A DNA stretch of 64,000 nucleotides from Candidatus Vicinibacter proximus. Lineage in GTDB: Bacteria > Bacteroidota > Bacteroidia > Chitinophagales > Saprospiraceae. A program made the translations under genes and the position numbers. Each line of letters starts with the position of its first letter. The first letter of the stretch is position 1. Shown here one piece after another: positions 17,123 to 26,729 of the stretch. Location: the NCBI GenBank assembly GCA_016713905.1, contig JADJOE010000001.1, forward strand, positions 372,001-436,000. The letters are read 5' to 3'. A model generated the notes under the pieces. That model was not told the origin of the DNA, ran no database searches, and saw nothing but the letters and a program-made list of their open reading frames with translations.

Positions 17123-18150
17123 AAACAAACAAAGTATGTTGGCAAAGCCCGTCCAATCTAGCTATTGTCAAGTATTGGGGAAAGTATGGGACTCAAATCC
17201 CAATGAATCCCTCGCTTAGTTTCACATTAGACAAAAGCTATACAGAAACATCTATAGAATTATTAGAAGGAGGGAAAGGGAATGTTGAATTTTTCTATGA
17301 TGGAAACAAAAATGAAAAATTCGGATTTAAAGTTACACAATTTATTCATTCATTGAAACTCAGTTTTATTAATAGCTATGATTTAAAAATAAATAGTAAG
17401 AATACCTTTCCACACTCTGCGGGTATAGCATCTTCTGCTTCTGCCATGAGTGCAATAGCCTTATGTATTACAGAGACTGAATTTATGCTAGAAGGTAAGA
17501 ATATCCAATCAGAAGAATTCTTAAGAATTGCTTCATATAGATCAAGATTGGGGAGCGGATCTGCCTGCCGTTCATTATTTCCAACCGCCTCACTGTGGGG
17601 TCAAATCCCGGAATTTGAAAAATCTTCCAATGAATTTGGAATTGACTGGTCAAGTCATATTCATCCAAATTTCAAAGATCTACAAGATTGGATTTTTATC
17701 ATAAACAAAGATGAGAAGATGGTCTCATCAACTGCAGGACATGAGCTAATGAAAGCACATCCATTCAAAGATGCAAGAATTCATCAAGCAAATGAAAATA
17801 TTCATAAATTGATAAAAGTATTATCCAGTGGAGATTGGAATGGATTTATTGATGTATCTGAGGAAGAGGCTCTAACGTTGCATGGATTGATGATGAGTTC
17901 AAGACCAGGATACCTTCTACTTGAACCCGACTCCATTAGAATAATTCAAGCCATTAGGAAGTTTAGGAGTGAAACCGGTAACAGTATTTGTTTTAGTATA
18001 GATGCTGGCCCCAATATACACATGCTATTTCCTTTTAAGATTTTGCCACAAGTAGAAACCTGGTTCAAGGCACAATTTGAAGATTACTTTGATCAAGGTA
18101 AAATAATTTTCGACCAAGTAGGCAAAGGACCTAAAAGAATTGAGTTATGA
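17119..18150 (+). CDS. mvaD: Diphosphomevalonate decarboxylase
   Basis: A GHMP-family enzyme of 343 residues that converts mevalonate diphosphate to isopentenyl diphosphate. Diagnostic segments are SNLAIVKYWGKYG near the N terminus, the ATP-binding stretch HSAGIASSASAMSA, SRLGSGSACRSLF, and FSIDAGPNIHML with the catalytic aspartate region. It shows that this organism uses the mevalonate pathway. No other mevalonate genes are in the window. The gene overlaps DUF4294 upstream and the rhodanese gene downstream, each by four bases. Confidence 0.95.
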   Translation: MKTNKVCWQSPSNLAIVKYWGKYGTQIPMNPSLSFTLDKSYTETSIELLEGGKGNVEFFYDGNKNEKFGFKVTQFIHSLKLSFINSYDLKINSKNTFPHSAGIASSASAMSAIALCITETEFMLEGKNIQSEEFLRIASYRSRLGSGSACRSLFPTASLWGQIPEFEKSSNEFGIDWSSHIHPNFKDLQDWIFIINKDEKMVSSTAGHELMKAHPFKDARIHQANENIHKLIKVLSSGDWNGFIDVSEEEALTLHGLMMSSRPGYLLLEPDSIRIIQAIRKFRSETGNSICFSIDAGPNIHMLFPFKILPQVETWFKAQFEDYFDQGKIIFDQVGKGPKRIEL

Positions 18151-18677
18151 GAATTTTATTATTATTGAATTTTATAGTTCTGTATTCCAATATTAATGCA
18201 CAGGAAACCTCTTTGGTCAAACAAGCTAGAGTAAAGAGCAAATCCTATCAGTTGCTTTTGAATACATTATTGAAGCACTCAGTAACTGAGATAGAAGTTT
18301 CAGAATTAGCATCTCGAATTGATCAATATGTTTTACTGGACAGCAGAGAATTAAAAGAATATGAAGTAAGTCATTTGCAAGGTGCAAAGTGGGTTGGTTA
18401 CGATAATTTTAACATCCAAAATTTAAAGTATCTTGACAAAGATTGTCCAATTGTATGTTATTGTTCAGTCGGTTACCGTAGTGAGAAAATTTGTGAAAAA
18501 CTTAAAGCTAATGGCTTTAATAATGTTTCCAATTTATACGGAAGTATTTTTGAGTGGGCAAATTCAGGATATCCACTGTATGACTCTGAAGAAAAGTTGA
18601 CCAATAAAGTACATGGATTTTCAAAACTTTGGGGAAAATATATGAATAACAAGACTTATAAAAAGGTGTATAATTAA
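18147..18677 (+). CDS. Exported rhodanese-like protein
   Basis: A protein of 176 residues with a signal peptide (LLLLNFIVLYSNINAQ) and one rhodanese domain (about residues 45-140). The active-site cysteine loop is CYCSVGYRSEKI and the conserved aspartate segment is VLLDSRELKEYEVSHLQGA. Export suggests a periplasmic role in sulfur or thiol handling. It overlaps the mvaD stop by four bases and is the last gene of the DUF4294-mvaD-rhodanese unit. A biochemical link to isoprenoid synthesis is not evident. Confidence 0.88.
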   Translation: MRILLLLNFIVLYSNINAQETSLVKQARVKSKSYQLLLNTLLKHSVTEIEVSELASRIDQYVLLDSRELKEYEVSHLQGAKWVGYDNFNIQNLKYLDKDCPIVCYCSVGYRSEKICEKLKANGFNNVSNLYGSIFEWANSGYPLYDSEEKLTNKVHGFSKLWGKYMNNKTYKKVYN

Positions 18678-18722
18678 TCCCTAAAGTATACATAAAACAA
18701 GCAAAATTACACTTTTAAAATT

Positions 18723-18747
18723 TGAAGAATTTAATCTGCATTCTTCA
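18723..18747. terminator. Possible bidirectional terminator between convergent genes
   Basis: TGAAGAAT (18723-18730) pairs with ATTCTTCA (18740-18747) around a nine-base loop. It lies between the rhodanese gene and ppsA, which converge. The stem is AT-rich and the flanking T-runs are weak. Confidence 0.3.
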
Positions 18748-18785
18748 ATTAAGGTATCTATAAGAGAGGTTTCAGTATATTATTT

Positions 18786-21206
18786 TTAGAATGGAATTTT
18801 ATCTTGTAAATCATTTTCAGCGACTATTATATTTTCAATACCTCTTATTAAAGCGTCCGGGTTAAATGAAATACTGTCAATTCCTTCACTAACGAGGAAT
18901 TGCGCAAATGCGGGGATGTCGCTTGGTGCTTGTCCGCAAAGACCTATTTTAATATTATTTCTTTTAGCGGCTTGTATGGCCTGATGAATAAGCAATTTAA
19001 CTGCTTCATTTTCCTCATTGAATAAATAATTTATTAAGGATGAGTCTCGATCTAATCCTAAAGTGAGTTGCGTTAAATCATTTGAGCCAATTGAAAAGCC
19101 ATTAAAAAAACGAGCAAATTCATCTGCCAGAATAACATTACTTGGCACCTCAATCATTACATATATTTCCAATCCATCTTCTCCCTGAACTAAATTATTA
19201 AGAGCCATTTCGTCTAATACTTTTTTGGCTTCTTCAGTAGTTCGACAAAATGGGATCATAAGTTTGATATTTTTGAGACCCATTTGAGTTCTCACTTTTT
19301 TCATTGCCGCACATTCCAACGCAAATCCTTGTCTATAAAAATTGCTGTAGTATCTTGATGCTCCCCGATATCCTATCATAGGATTTTCTTCTATTGGTTC
19401 AAAATATTTTCCACCCAAAAGATTTGCATATTCATTACTCTTAAAATCACTCATGCGAACAATAACATCTTTTGGATAGAATGCAGCCCCTACCAGACCA
19501 ACAGCCTCTGCCAATTTATCAATGAAAAAGTCTCTGCCATCTTTATAATCTTTTATCAATTCGTTAATTTCTTTTATGACTTTATCGTCAACTATCTTTT
19601 TGGTATCGCAAAGTGCAAGAGGATGAATCCTTATACTGTTTGATATAGCAAATTCAAGTCTCAAAAGTCCCACACCTTCATTTGGATATTGGCTCAGTTT
19701 AAATGCTCTATCCGGATCAGCCAAAATTAGCATGGGATGTGTTTTTGGCATTTTTATACCACTAAAATCCTGCTCCTGAACATTCCATTTAAGATAGCCA
19801 TTATAAACATTTCCAATATTTCCTTCAGCGCAAGAGACAGTAATTTTCTGACCTGTTTTAATTTGTTCAGTTGCATTATTGCATCCAACGATTGCTACAG
19901 TTCCAAGTTCCCTGGCTGCAATAGCAGCATGACTTGTTCTTCCTCCTTTATTGGTTATTATAGCACCCGCTTTTTTCAAAACTGGATCCCAATCCGGATT
20001 GGTCATATCTGTTACCAAAATCTCACCGGGTTGCAGAATTTCAGCCTCCTGCGGATTGTTTAATATACGTGCACTCCCAAATGTAATTTTATCTCCAAGT
20101 GCTATTCCTTTAGCTAGAATTTCACTTTTCTCCTCCAATGTGAAAATTTCCTTTATATTCTTTTTTATTTTACTATGAACAGTTTCTGGCCTAGCTTGCA
20201 AAATAAAAAGTTCTCCAGTTTGTCCATCTTTTGCCCATTCAATATCCATAGGTTTACCATAATGAAGTTCGATTTTATAACACCACTGTGCCAACTCTTT
20301 CACCTCTGAATTAGAAAGAGAATGTTGGTTTATCTTGGATAATGGTGTAGGGTGATTGACAATTGTATTTTCAATTTTTGCACTTGTTGTATTTTCACCA
20401 TAAATCATGGTGTACTCTTTTTTCCCACATGAAAATTTAATAATGGGGTCAAAATTCTGGTTAAACAATGTTGGTTTGAAAACAATCCACTCATCAGGAC
20501 TCACTCTTCCTTGTACAATGTTTTCCCCCAATCCAAAACAACCATTGATAATTATTACATTCTGAAATCCACTGTCGGGGTCTAGTGTAAATGCAACTCC
20601 GGAAGAAGCTAAATCACTTCTAACCATTTGTTGAACTCCCACAGACAATGCAATGTCAAATGATTTAAAACCCATGTCGTGTCTGTATTTAATTGCACGA
20701 TCGGTATAAAGAGAGGAATAACATCGTAAGACTGCTTCTTGTAGTTGGGATTCTGTACTTATATTCAGAAAAGATTCCATTCTTCCAGCAAAACTTGCTG
20801 AAGGTAAATCTTCTGCAGTTGCACTACTCCTCACTGCAACATCTAAATTTTGTTTTCCACATTTTTTACTGAGATCCAAATAAGCATTTTTTATGTCCGT
20901 TTTGATTGATTCCGGCATCCTTCCAGACAATATTAAGGCTCTGGATTTTTCACCGACAATACTTAAATTGGAATATTCCTTTGTATCCAATTCATTGATA
21001 ATTTGATTTAAGGCAAATTCCAAATCATTCTCCTTAATAAATTGTCTGTACGCACTAGCGGTGATTGCAAAGCCATCAGGAATATGGATCCCTATGGGTT
21101 TTAATAAATTATACATTTCTCCGAGAGAAGAATTTTTTCCTCCTACCTTATCTAAATCAGACAGATGAATTTCACTAAAAAACAGAATACTACTAGTTGG
21201 CGACAT
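18786..21206 (-). CDS. ppsA: Phosphoenolpyruvate synthase
   Basis: An enzyme of 806 residues that makes phosphoenolpyruvate from pyruvate and ATP for gluconeogenesis. The domain order is standard: an N-terminal ATP-grasp PEP/pyruvate-binding domain (LDKVGGKNSSLGEM to about residue 360), the swivelling phosphohistidine domain with GGRTSHAAIAARE (H426), and the C-terminal TIM barrel ending in IGLCGQAPSD (C757). The ATG at 21206 (MSPTSSILFF) is chosen. The frame stays open for 30 codons further upstream, but that extension has no family counterpart. Confidence 0.95.
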   Translation of the reverse strand: MSPTSSILFFSEIHLSDLDKVGGKNSSLGEMYNLLKPIGIHIPDGFAITASAYRQFIKENDLEFALNQIINELDTKEYSNLSIVGEKSRALILSGRMPESIKTDIKNAYLDLSKKCGKQNLDVAVRSSATAEDLPSASFAGRMESFLNISTESQLQEAVLRCYSSLYTDRAIKYRHDMGFKSFDIALSVGVQQMVRSDLASSGVAFTLDPDSGFQNVIIINGCFGLGENIVQGRVSPDEWIVFKPTLFNQNFDPIIKFSCGKKEYTMIYGENTTSAKIENTIVNHPTPLSKINQHSLSNSEVKELAQWCYKIELHYGKPMDIEWAKDGQTGELFILQARPETVHSKIKKNIKEIFTLEEKSEILAKGIALGDKITFGSARILNNPQEAEILQPGEILVTDMTNPDWDPVLKKAGAIITNKGGRTSHAAIAARELGTVAIVGCNNATEQIKTGQKITVSCAEGNIGNVYNGYLKWNVQEQDFSGIKMPKTHPMLILADPDRAFKLSQYPNEGVGLLRLEFAISNSIRIHPLALCDTKKIVDDKVIKEINELIKDYKDGRDFFIDKLAEAVGLVGAAFYPKDVIVRMSDFKSNEYANLLGGKYFEPIEENPMIGYRGASRYYSNFYRQGFALECAAMKKVRTQMGLKNIKLMIPFCRTTEEAKKVLDEMALNNLVQGEDGLEIYVMIEVPSNVILADEFARFFNGFSIGSNDLTQLTLGLDRDSSLINYLFNEENEAVKLLIHQAIQAAKRNNIKIGLCGQAPSDIPAFAQFLVSEGIDSISFNPDALIRGIENIIVAENDLQDKIPF

Positions 21207-21365
21207 GCGATGAGAAAATTGAGTAATTTTATAAAAATAGTCTCTTGTGTAACTTTTCACACATAAAGTATATGAATGTAGATATTTTAAATCCAATTAT
21301 TTATGATATTTCTCATTTTGGTGCATAATTTAATTTAAAATATTTTTAGGTGTGCTCTAGGGTAT

Positions 21366-22139
21366 TTATATTTTACCCAACACCATTAGAATTCCAAATA
21401 CTATTAGAAATAAAGCCACGGAGTATTTTAAAAAGGGGAGTGTCGTTTTATGTAGAAATTTTTGACCTGACCAGGCTCCTAGGAATGCTGCAATGCATGG
21501 AAAGAGAATGTAGTTGTAGTTTTGGTAAATGTCACTAGTATTTTGCAAATACAAACTAATTCGACTTATATCAACCAAGCAAGCAATCATAATCCCAGTC
21601 CCAATGTAAGCTTCTTTGTTTAGAGAAGTATGAATTAAAAAAATTGAACGGAGTGCACCCTGATGCCCCGATAATCCGCCAAAGAAACCGCTCAAGAGAC
21701 CGCCGGGTATGATCCAAAATGTGCTGGATCTTAGATTAAAAGATTTCTGAAAAAATTCCAATAGGGAGAAGCATATTAATAGTAATCCAATACAAATCTT
21801 TAACACGGAGTTTGTGCATTCCAAATTGAATATATTGTAATGGATTTCCATATATTGAAATGTAAGCAGTCGAAGAATATTTGCACCTAAAATTGCACCT
21901 AACATTGCCGGAACCCCAAAGGTAAATACCATTTTCCAATCAACATATTTAAGCATTAATGCTAATTTAAAGGCATTGTTTAGAAAATGGACAATTGCTG
22001 TAAGTCCAATTGCAATATGAATTGGGAAAAATAAATTGAAAACAGGTAATAAAAGTGTTCCAAGTCCAAAACCTGAAAAAAATGTAAGTAATGAACCAAC
22101 AAAGCACACAATGCAAACTAATAAAATTTCAATGACCAT
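21366..22139 (-). CDS. TauE/SafE family membrane permease
   Basis: An integral membrane protein of 257 residues with about eight predicted helices, in the family of putative sulfite/organosulfonate exporters (formerly DUF81). Family features are the N-terminal CFVGSLLTFFSGFGLGTLL repeat and the matching GLLSGFFGGLSGHQGALRS in the second half, the two halves being internal duplicates. The substrate cannot be told from sequence. It sits between ppsA and a small membrane protein, all on the minus strand with clear gaps. Confidence 0.88.
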   Translation of the reverse strand: MVIEILLVCIVCFVGSLLTFFSGFGLGTLLLPVFNLFFPIHIAIGLTAIVHFLNNAFKLALMLKYVDWKMVFTFGVPAMLGAILGANILRLLTFQYMEIHYNIFNLECTNSVLKICIGLLLICFSLLEFFQKSFNLRSSTFWIIPGGLLSGFFGGLSGHQGALRSIFLIHTSLNKEAYIGTGIMIACLVDISRISLYLQNTSDIYQNYNYILFPCIAAFLGAWSGQKFLHKTTLPFLKYSVALFLIVFGILMVLGKI

Positions 22140-22177
22140 AAGTGAATTATTGCATGGATTAGCTATGTAACAAATTA

Positions 22178-22540
22178 CTATTTGAAATTTCTAAAAAATA
22201 ATAGAGCGCTTAAAAGCATAATTGCAATAAAAAGTCCAATCATCATATTTCTTTGGTCAACTTGCTCTCTAGCCTTAAGTTGAGTGTTGTATGGAGTATC
22301 TGCATCCATATCCACTTCCAGAGAATAGGTGTATTCCTCCATATTTTTAATTATTTTTAAATGCATAAATTCATGGCCTATAAAAAAGTGATATGATTTA
22401 CTCATTAAGATTTTGAAATCAATTATCATAATGTTATTGTTTAAATAAACAACAACATGTCCACTTTCTTCGCCATGATAAATACCCAAGGTATATTCTT
22501 CCCCGGTAATATCCAGAATATTCCATGTTTGTTGGCCCAT
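22178..22540 (-). CDS. Hypothetical tail-anchored protein
   Basis: A protein of 120 residues that I do not recognise. The first 90 residues are polar and beta-rich. Residues about 97-115 (NMMIGLFIAIMLLSALLFF) form one C-terminal membrane helix, followed by RNFK. There is no signal peptide, so a tail-anchored inner-membrane topology with a cytoplasmic domain is likely. It starts 38 bases upstream of the TauE/SafE gene on the same strand and may be transcribed with it. Confidence 0.65.
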   Translation of the reverse strand: MGQQTWNILDITGEEYTLGIYHGEESGHVVVYLNNNIMIIDFKILMSKSYHFFIGHEFMHLKIIKNMEEYTYSLEVDMDADTPYNTQLKAREQVDQRNMMIGLFIAIMLLSALLFFRNFK

Positions 22541-22680
22541 TGAAGAGCAAAAATTTGACTAAAGATAGTTAGTAATAATAGTTCAATCCATATCAAATCT
22601 TAAAATTTTCAATTATTATTAAAAGTTGGAATACTTTTACGTTAAAATAGAAATTAATAAATTATCTCGAATAGTAAGTT

Positions 22681-23469
22681 ATGATTCAAATCGATTTAGC
22701 AGGGAAAAATGCATTAATTTGTGGTGCAAGTAAAGGGATTGGCAGAGCCATAGCTATACAAATGGCCAATGCCGGAGCTTCAATTATGGCAGTGTCAAGA
22801 AATCAAATTGAGTTAAGCCAACTTGTTTCTGAATTACCAAAAAGCGACAACCAGGTGCATTCTGCCATTTGTGCAGACTTGAGTAATCTTGAGGAATTAA
22901 GTATAATAATGTCAAAACTGGCCAATGAGAAGAACATACATATTGTTGTAAACAATACTGGGGGACCACCATCGGGTCCTTTAAGTAAAGCGCCGATTGA
23001 ATCCTTACAGTCGGCTTTTCTGCAACATGTTTTGGCTAATCAGATAATACTTTCAATGTTTGTAGATAGGATGAAGTTGGAGGGATATGGAAGAGTTATA
23101 AATATAATATCCACCTCTGTCAAGCAGCCATTGGATAATTTAGGTGTATCCAATACTATAAGAGGAGCAGTAGCAAATTGGGCTAAGACGCTGGCAAATG
23201 AATTGGCTCCATTTAAAATAACGGTTAATAACATCCTTCCTGGTGCCACAATGACTGAAAGATTGAGTTCATTAATTGAACGCGAAGCTTCCACACAACA
23301 ACTTTCAAAAGATGAAATTTCAAAAAAGATGATCAACAGTATTCCTATGGGAAGGTTTGCTTTACCTGACGAAATTGCTTTTGCGGCAGTTTTTTTAGCC
23401 TCACCTATGGCTTCATACATTACAGGAATAAATTTTCCTGTAGATGGTGGCCGGACAAAAAGTCTTTAG
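22681..23469 (+). CDS. Short-chain dehydrogenase-like protein with altered active site
   Basis: A 262-residue Rossmann-fold SDR. The nucleotide motif GASKGIGRA (G15, G19, G21) and the C-terminal FPVDGG segment are normal. NNTGGPPSGP replaces the usual NNAG motif. The canonical YxxxK pair is missing: at that place the protein has S157-NTI-R161. The pattern recalls a known FabG-like subgroup that lacks a perfect catalytic tetrad. It may bind NAD(P) without standard reductase chemistry. It is divergent from the gene on its left and monocistronic. Confidence 0.85.
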   Translation: MIQIDLAGKNALICGASKGIGRAIAIQMANAGASIMAVSRNQIELSQLVSELPKSDNQVHSAICADLSNLEELSIIMSKLANEKNIHIVVNNTGGPPSGPLSKAPIESLQSAFLQHVLANQIILSMFVDRMKLEGYGRVINIISTSVKQPLDNLGVSNTIRGAVANWAKTLANELAPFKITVNNILPGATMTERLSSLIEREASTQQLSKDEISKKMINSIPMGRFALPDEIAFAAVFLASPMASYITGINFPVDGGRTKSL

Positions 23470-23627
23470 AAACCTCTTTTATTTAAATAAGATTGAATTT
23501 TGGCCTTGAATTCTTTTTAAAATTTTATTGATAAATTATATATATAAAGTATAATTTCAATATGTTTAAAGAGTCACTATTAGTTACTATTCTATAATGA
23601 CAATTTTTATTAATTAAGAAACTTCAA

Positions 23628-24071
23628 TTAAGTTCTTTTAACATCAGCCATATAAATGGTAAGTGCACAGGCTACCAGAACCACATTCTTTACAATATAC
23701 TGACCCGTTAATGTTAATGCCCAATCACCTTGCCAAGTATCTTTTGTCAAGAAAATCAATGGGAGAAAAGTGGTAAACATATGAAAGGAAAATAGTGCAA
23801 AAGTCCACTTAGTTAGTTTAGGGAATAGCCACATAATACCAATAAGACATTCAACAATCCCAAGAATTAAAACAAAAGAATTAATTTCTATAAATGATGA
23901 TAGTGTAGCAGTATATAGATTTTTTACCAATCCTTCGGCAGGGGAAATACTAATCACTTTAAGGAAGCCGAACCAAAAGAAGACTATAGCAAGAGAAAAC
24001 CTATTGATGAATAAAATCAGATCTTTTGAATCTACTGTTGTACCGGTTTGGCTTAAGCTTAAAATTTTCAT
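23628..24071 (-). CDS. DoxX-like membrane protein
   Basis: A protein of 147 residues with four predicted membrane helices (starting near residues 24, 62, 86 and 122). The arrangement, with INRFSLAIVFFWFGFLKV first and LTGQYIVKNVVLVACALTIY last, is that of small DoxX/DUF417-type proteins. These are linked loosely to redox or quinone functions, but no specific activity is established. It stands alone on the minus strand. Confidence 0.75.
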   Translation of the reverse strand: MKILSLSQTGTTVDSKDLILFINRFSLAIVFFWFGFLKVISISPAEGLVKNLYTATLSSFIEINSFVLILGIVECLIGIMWLFPKLTKWTFALFSFHMFTTFLPLIFLTKDTWQGDWALTLTGQYIVKNVVLVACALTIYMADVKRT

Positions 24072-24287
24072 GAGTCAGGTTTTAAATAACAAAGGCTAAG
24101 TTAGGTTCGGGAGAAACTGGATTGGTGTATAAATTGACGAAATAGATGAAAGAATGTATGAAATACACCAATTAGTGGATAATTCAAAATTTGAACAAAC
24201 CAATACTATTCTGTATTAACCTAATTAAATTGATAGTTCTGCAGCGAAAGAAATAGTAGAGAAAGACCTATAAAACATTTTAACTAT

Positions 24288-26588
24288 TTATAATACACTG
24301 ATCTCCCCAACAAAAAGCCAAGCTTTATGACCCGCGCCAGGAAAAGTTTCACCAATTTCTCCATGATTCTTAACCATTATTTTTAAATACCTGGCATTAG
24401 CCTTTTCTTTAAGGATGATTTCAGGTTCCAAACATTTTTTCATTTCAGCATTAATTTTCTCTTGATGCAAGCTTTTGAAATTGTTACCATCATTTGAAGT
24501 ATAGAGATGAATTTCTGATGGAAAATAAATCCAAGAACTTTCACTTGAAAAGAATTGAAAGCCAATCGATTGAAACTCCTGGATGCTGTCAAACTCAATA
24601 ATTGCTTCGAAGTCCCTACCTTCCATGCCTACCCATTCTTCACCTGAAAATTTGTTTTGCGGAGCTTTGAATCCATTGACAAGATTGCCACTTTCGCCAC
24701 TGAAGTATTTCTCAGAGGGCTGCTGCAAGAACCTAATTTTTTTGCCGGCTGCAAGATGATGAATAAAATTCAACCTTAATGGCCTACCCAAGGTGTTGTC
24801 TTCATCTCGAAACCAAGCACTAAAATTTATGGTTTTGTTGAGGATAAAAGTATCCTGTGAACTATTGTCCTGTACTATACCTTCATCAGGACTTTCCCTT
24901 TCGATTAAAACACTCCCTTTCTTATTTGGCTTAACGAAATAAAATTCAACTCCCTTCGGATTTGATTTTGTTTTATAGTTCAGATCTAAGTATGCTAGTG
25001 AAAACGGTATCTTATTAGATTTGAACCACTTAGCATGTTCTTTAAGTCTTTCCAAAAACCCTATATAGTTTTTATCTGAATTGCCACTCCAGTTCACTTC
25101 AGAAAGTGCGATCGCTCTGGGGTAAGTCATATAAAGCAAGTGATTTTCATTGGGCATGTACTCGGTCCAAAGATTTCCCTGAGCTCCTAGGATGTGCTTT
25201 CCTTCTTCCGGGGTCAGACTAGTAGGAATGGGGTTAAAATTGTAAACTTTCTCGAGGGAAGTGTAGCCACCAATGGCTAATGGTTCCTTAACATGACTAG
25301 ATTGGTAATGATCAAAATAGCAATGTGTTCCAGGACACATGATTACATCATGATTTTCTTTAGCTGCTTGTATACCACCTTTCATTCCCCGCCAAGACAT
25401 CACAGTGGCATTGGGAGAAAGTCCGCCTTCAAGAATTTCATCCCAACCAATTAATTTTTTACCCTTATTGGTCAGGTATATATCAATTTGTTGGATAAAA
25501 TAACTTTGTAATTCTTCATCATTCTTTAAGCCCTGTCTTTGTTTAATTATCTTACAATTGGGACATAAACTCCAACTTGATTTTGGCACCTCATCTCCAC
25601 CAATATGGATATATTTGGAAGGAAATAACGCGCATACTTCTTCGAGAATTTGTTTTACAAACCAGATGGTTGTGTCTTTTGTACAAAATACAGAATTAAA
25701 AACTCCCCAAATTTTCTCCACTTGGTATGGTCCACCTGTACAACCAAACAACGGATAGGACGCAAGAGCAGCACTAGCATGACCTGGCATTTCTATTTCA
25801 GGAATTACTTCAATAAATCTATCCGCCGCGTAAGCAACAATTTCTTTTACTTCTTCTTGAGTATAGAAACCACCATATTTTTTCCCATCAAATGTATGAG
25901 GTTGATCGCTATAATGACCAACAAGGGTTTCATCCCTATAAGCCCCTTTTGAAGTTAGTTCAGGAAACCTCTTAATTTCAATACGCCACCCCTGATCATC
26001 TGTCAAATGCCAGTGAAAGGTATTGTATTTATATCTTGCCATAAGGTCAAGGTATAGCTTGATTGTTTCCAAAGAAAAGAAATGGCGGGAAACATCCAAA
26101 TGTAGTCCTCGATACTTGAAGGCAGCATCATCATCAATATTAATGAATGGAATAGATGTCTTCGACACTCCTTTTTCGGTATCAGATTCCAGCAATTGGA
26201 GAAGTGTTTGCAAAGCATAAAATAACCCTTTCTCAGTAGAAGCAATTATTAATATACCGCTCTTACTACTGGTAAGAGAATATTGATCAGGATTATTTTC
26301 TTTAAAATTAAGTTGTAGAATTATAGATTTTGCTTTGGTGAATGCTGGTTTTGCAGATTCTAGGATTTTGAACTTTTTTAAATTTAGGGTTTTGGCATAT
26401 AATTGAGCGATTCTTTTACATTGTTTGTTTTGTTTTGGAATATTTATAATTGAAATATCATCTAACCTCATTTTACCACCTGCAACTTTAATTGTTTTGG
26501 GTTGAGGTATGATATTGTGCACAAAGTTATTTTGAGCAGTGACAATTAAACAATTACAAATAAATAAAAACAACAATAACTTTTTCAT
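24288..26588 (-). CDS. Beta-N-acetylhexosaminidase (GH20)
   Basis: A secreted glycosidase of 766 residues that should release terminal GlcNAc or GalNAc from chitin oligosaccharides or glycoconjugates. It has a signal peptide (KKLLLFLFICNCLIVTAQ), a GH20b domain to about residue 150 and the catalytic TIM barrel to about 500. The motif HIGGDE is present at 328-333, so catalytic D332 and E333 are intact, and the sugar-binding WHLTDDQGWR is seen. The C-terminal 130 residues resemble an F5/8-type carbohydrate-binding domain. ATG 26588 is preferred to 26606 because the signal peptide begins there. There is no T9SS domain. Confidence 0.94.
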   Translation of the reverse strand: MKKLLLFLFICNCLIVTAQNNFVHNIIPQPKTIKVAGGKMRLDDISIINIPKQNKQCKRIAQLYAKTLNLKKFKILESAKPAFTKAKSIILQLNFKENNPDQYSLTSSKSGILIIASTEKGLFYALQTLLQLLESDTEKGVSKTSIPFINIDDDAAFKYRGLHLDVSRHFFSLETIKLYLDLMARYKYNTFHWHLTDDQGWRIEIKRFPELTSKGAYRDETLVGHYSDQPHTFDGKKYGGFYTQEEVKEIVAYAADRFIEVIPEIEMPGHASAALASYPLFGCTGGPYQVEKIWGVFNSVFCTKDTTIWFVKQILEEVCALFPSKYIHIGGDEVPKSSWSLCPNCKIIKQRQGLKNDEELQSYFIQQIDIYLTNKGKKLIGWDEILEGGLSPNATVMSWRGMKGGIQAAKENHDVIMCPGTHCYFDHYQSSHVKEPLAIGGYTSLEKVYNFNPIPTSLTPEEGKHILGAQGNLWTEYMPNENHLLYMTYPRAIALSEVNWSGNSDKNYIGFLERLKEHAKWFKSNKIPFSLAYLDLNYKTKSNPKGVEFYFVKPNKKGSVLIERESPDEGIVQDNSSQDTFILNKTINFSAWFRDEDNTLGRPLRLNFIHHLAAGKKIRFLQQPSEKYFSGESGNLVNGFKAPQNKFSGEEWVGMEGRDFEAIIEFDSIQEFQSIGFQFFSSESSWIYFPSEIHLYTSNDGNNFKSLHQEKINAEMKKCLEPEIILKEKANARYLKIMVKNHGEIGETFPGAGHKAWLFVGEISVL

Positions 26589-26620
26589 ATTGGAAGGATA
26601 AATCATAAGAAGTTGAACTG

Positions 26621-26628
26621 CAAAGCTA
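26621..26628 (-). promoter_or_regulatory. Likely -7 element for the GH20 gene
   Basis: The minus strand reads TAGCTTTG, a perfect TAnnTTTG, 32 bases before the start codon at 26588. A clean TTTG is not found 19 bases upstream (GTTT is there instead). Confidence 0.4.
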
Positions 26629-26700
26629 AGAAAACAACAAAACGAAGAAACCTTAGTTTTGTTATATGCCCCAATTTAACATCAACTATGGTTTTATTTT

Positions 26701-26708
26701 TACCTTTG
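26701..26708 (+). promoter_or_regulatory. Likely -7 element for the TPR-like membrane gene
   Basis: TACCTTTG matches TAnnTTTG exactly and lies 21 bases before the ATG at 26730. No clear -33 partner is visible. Confidence 0.35.
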
Positions 26709-26729
26709 ACTCAATAAATTTGAAGTATT

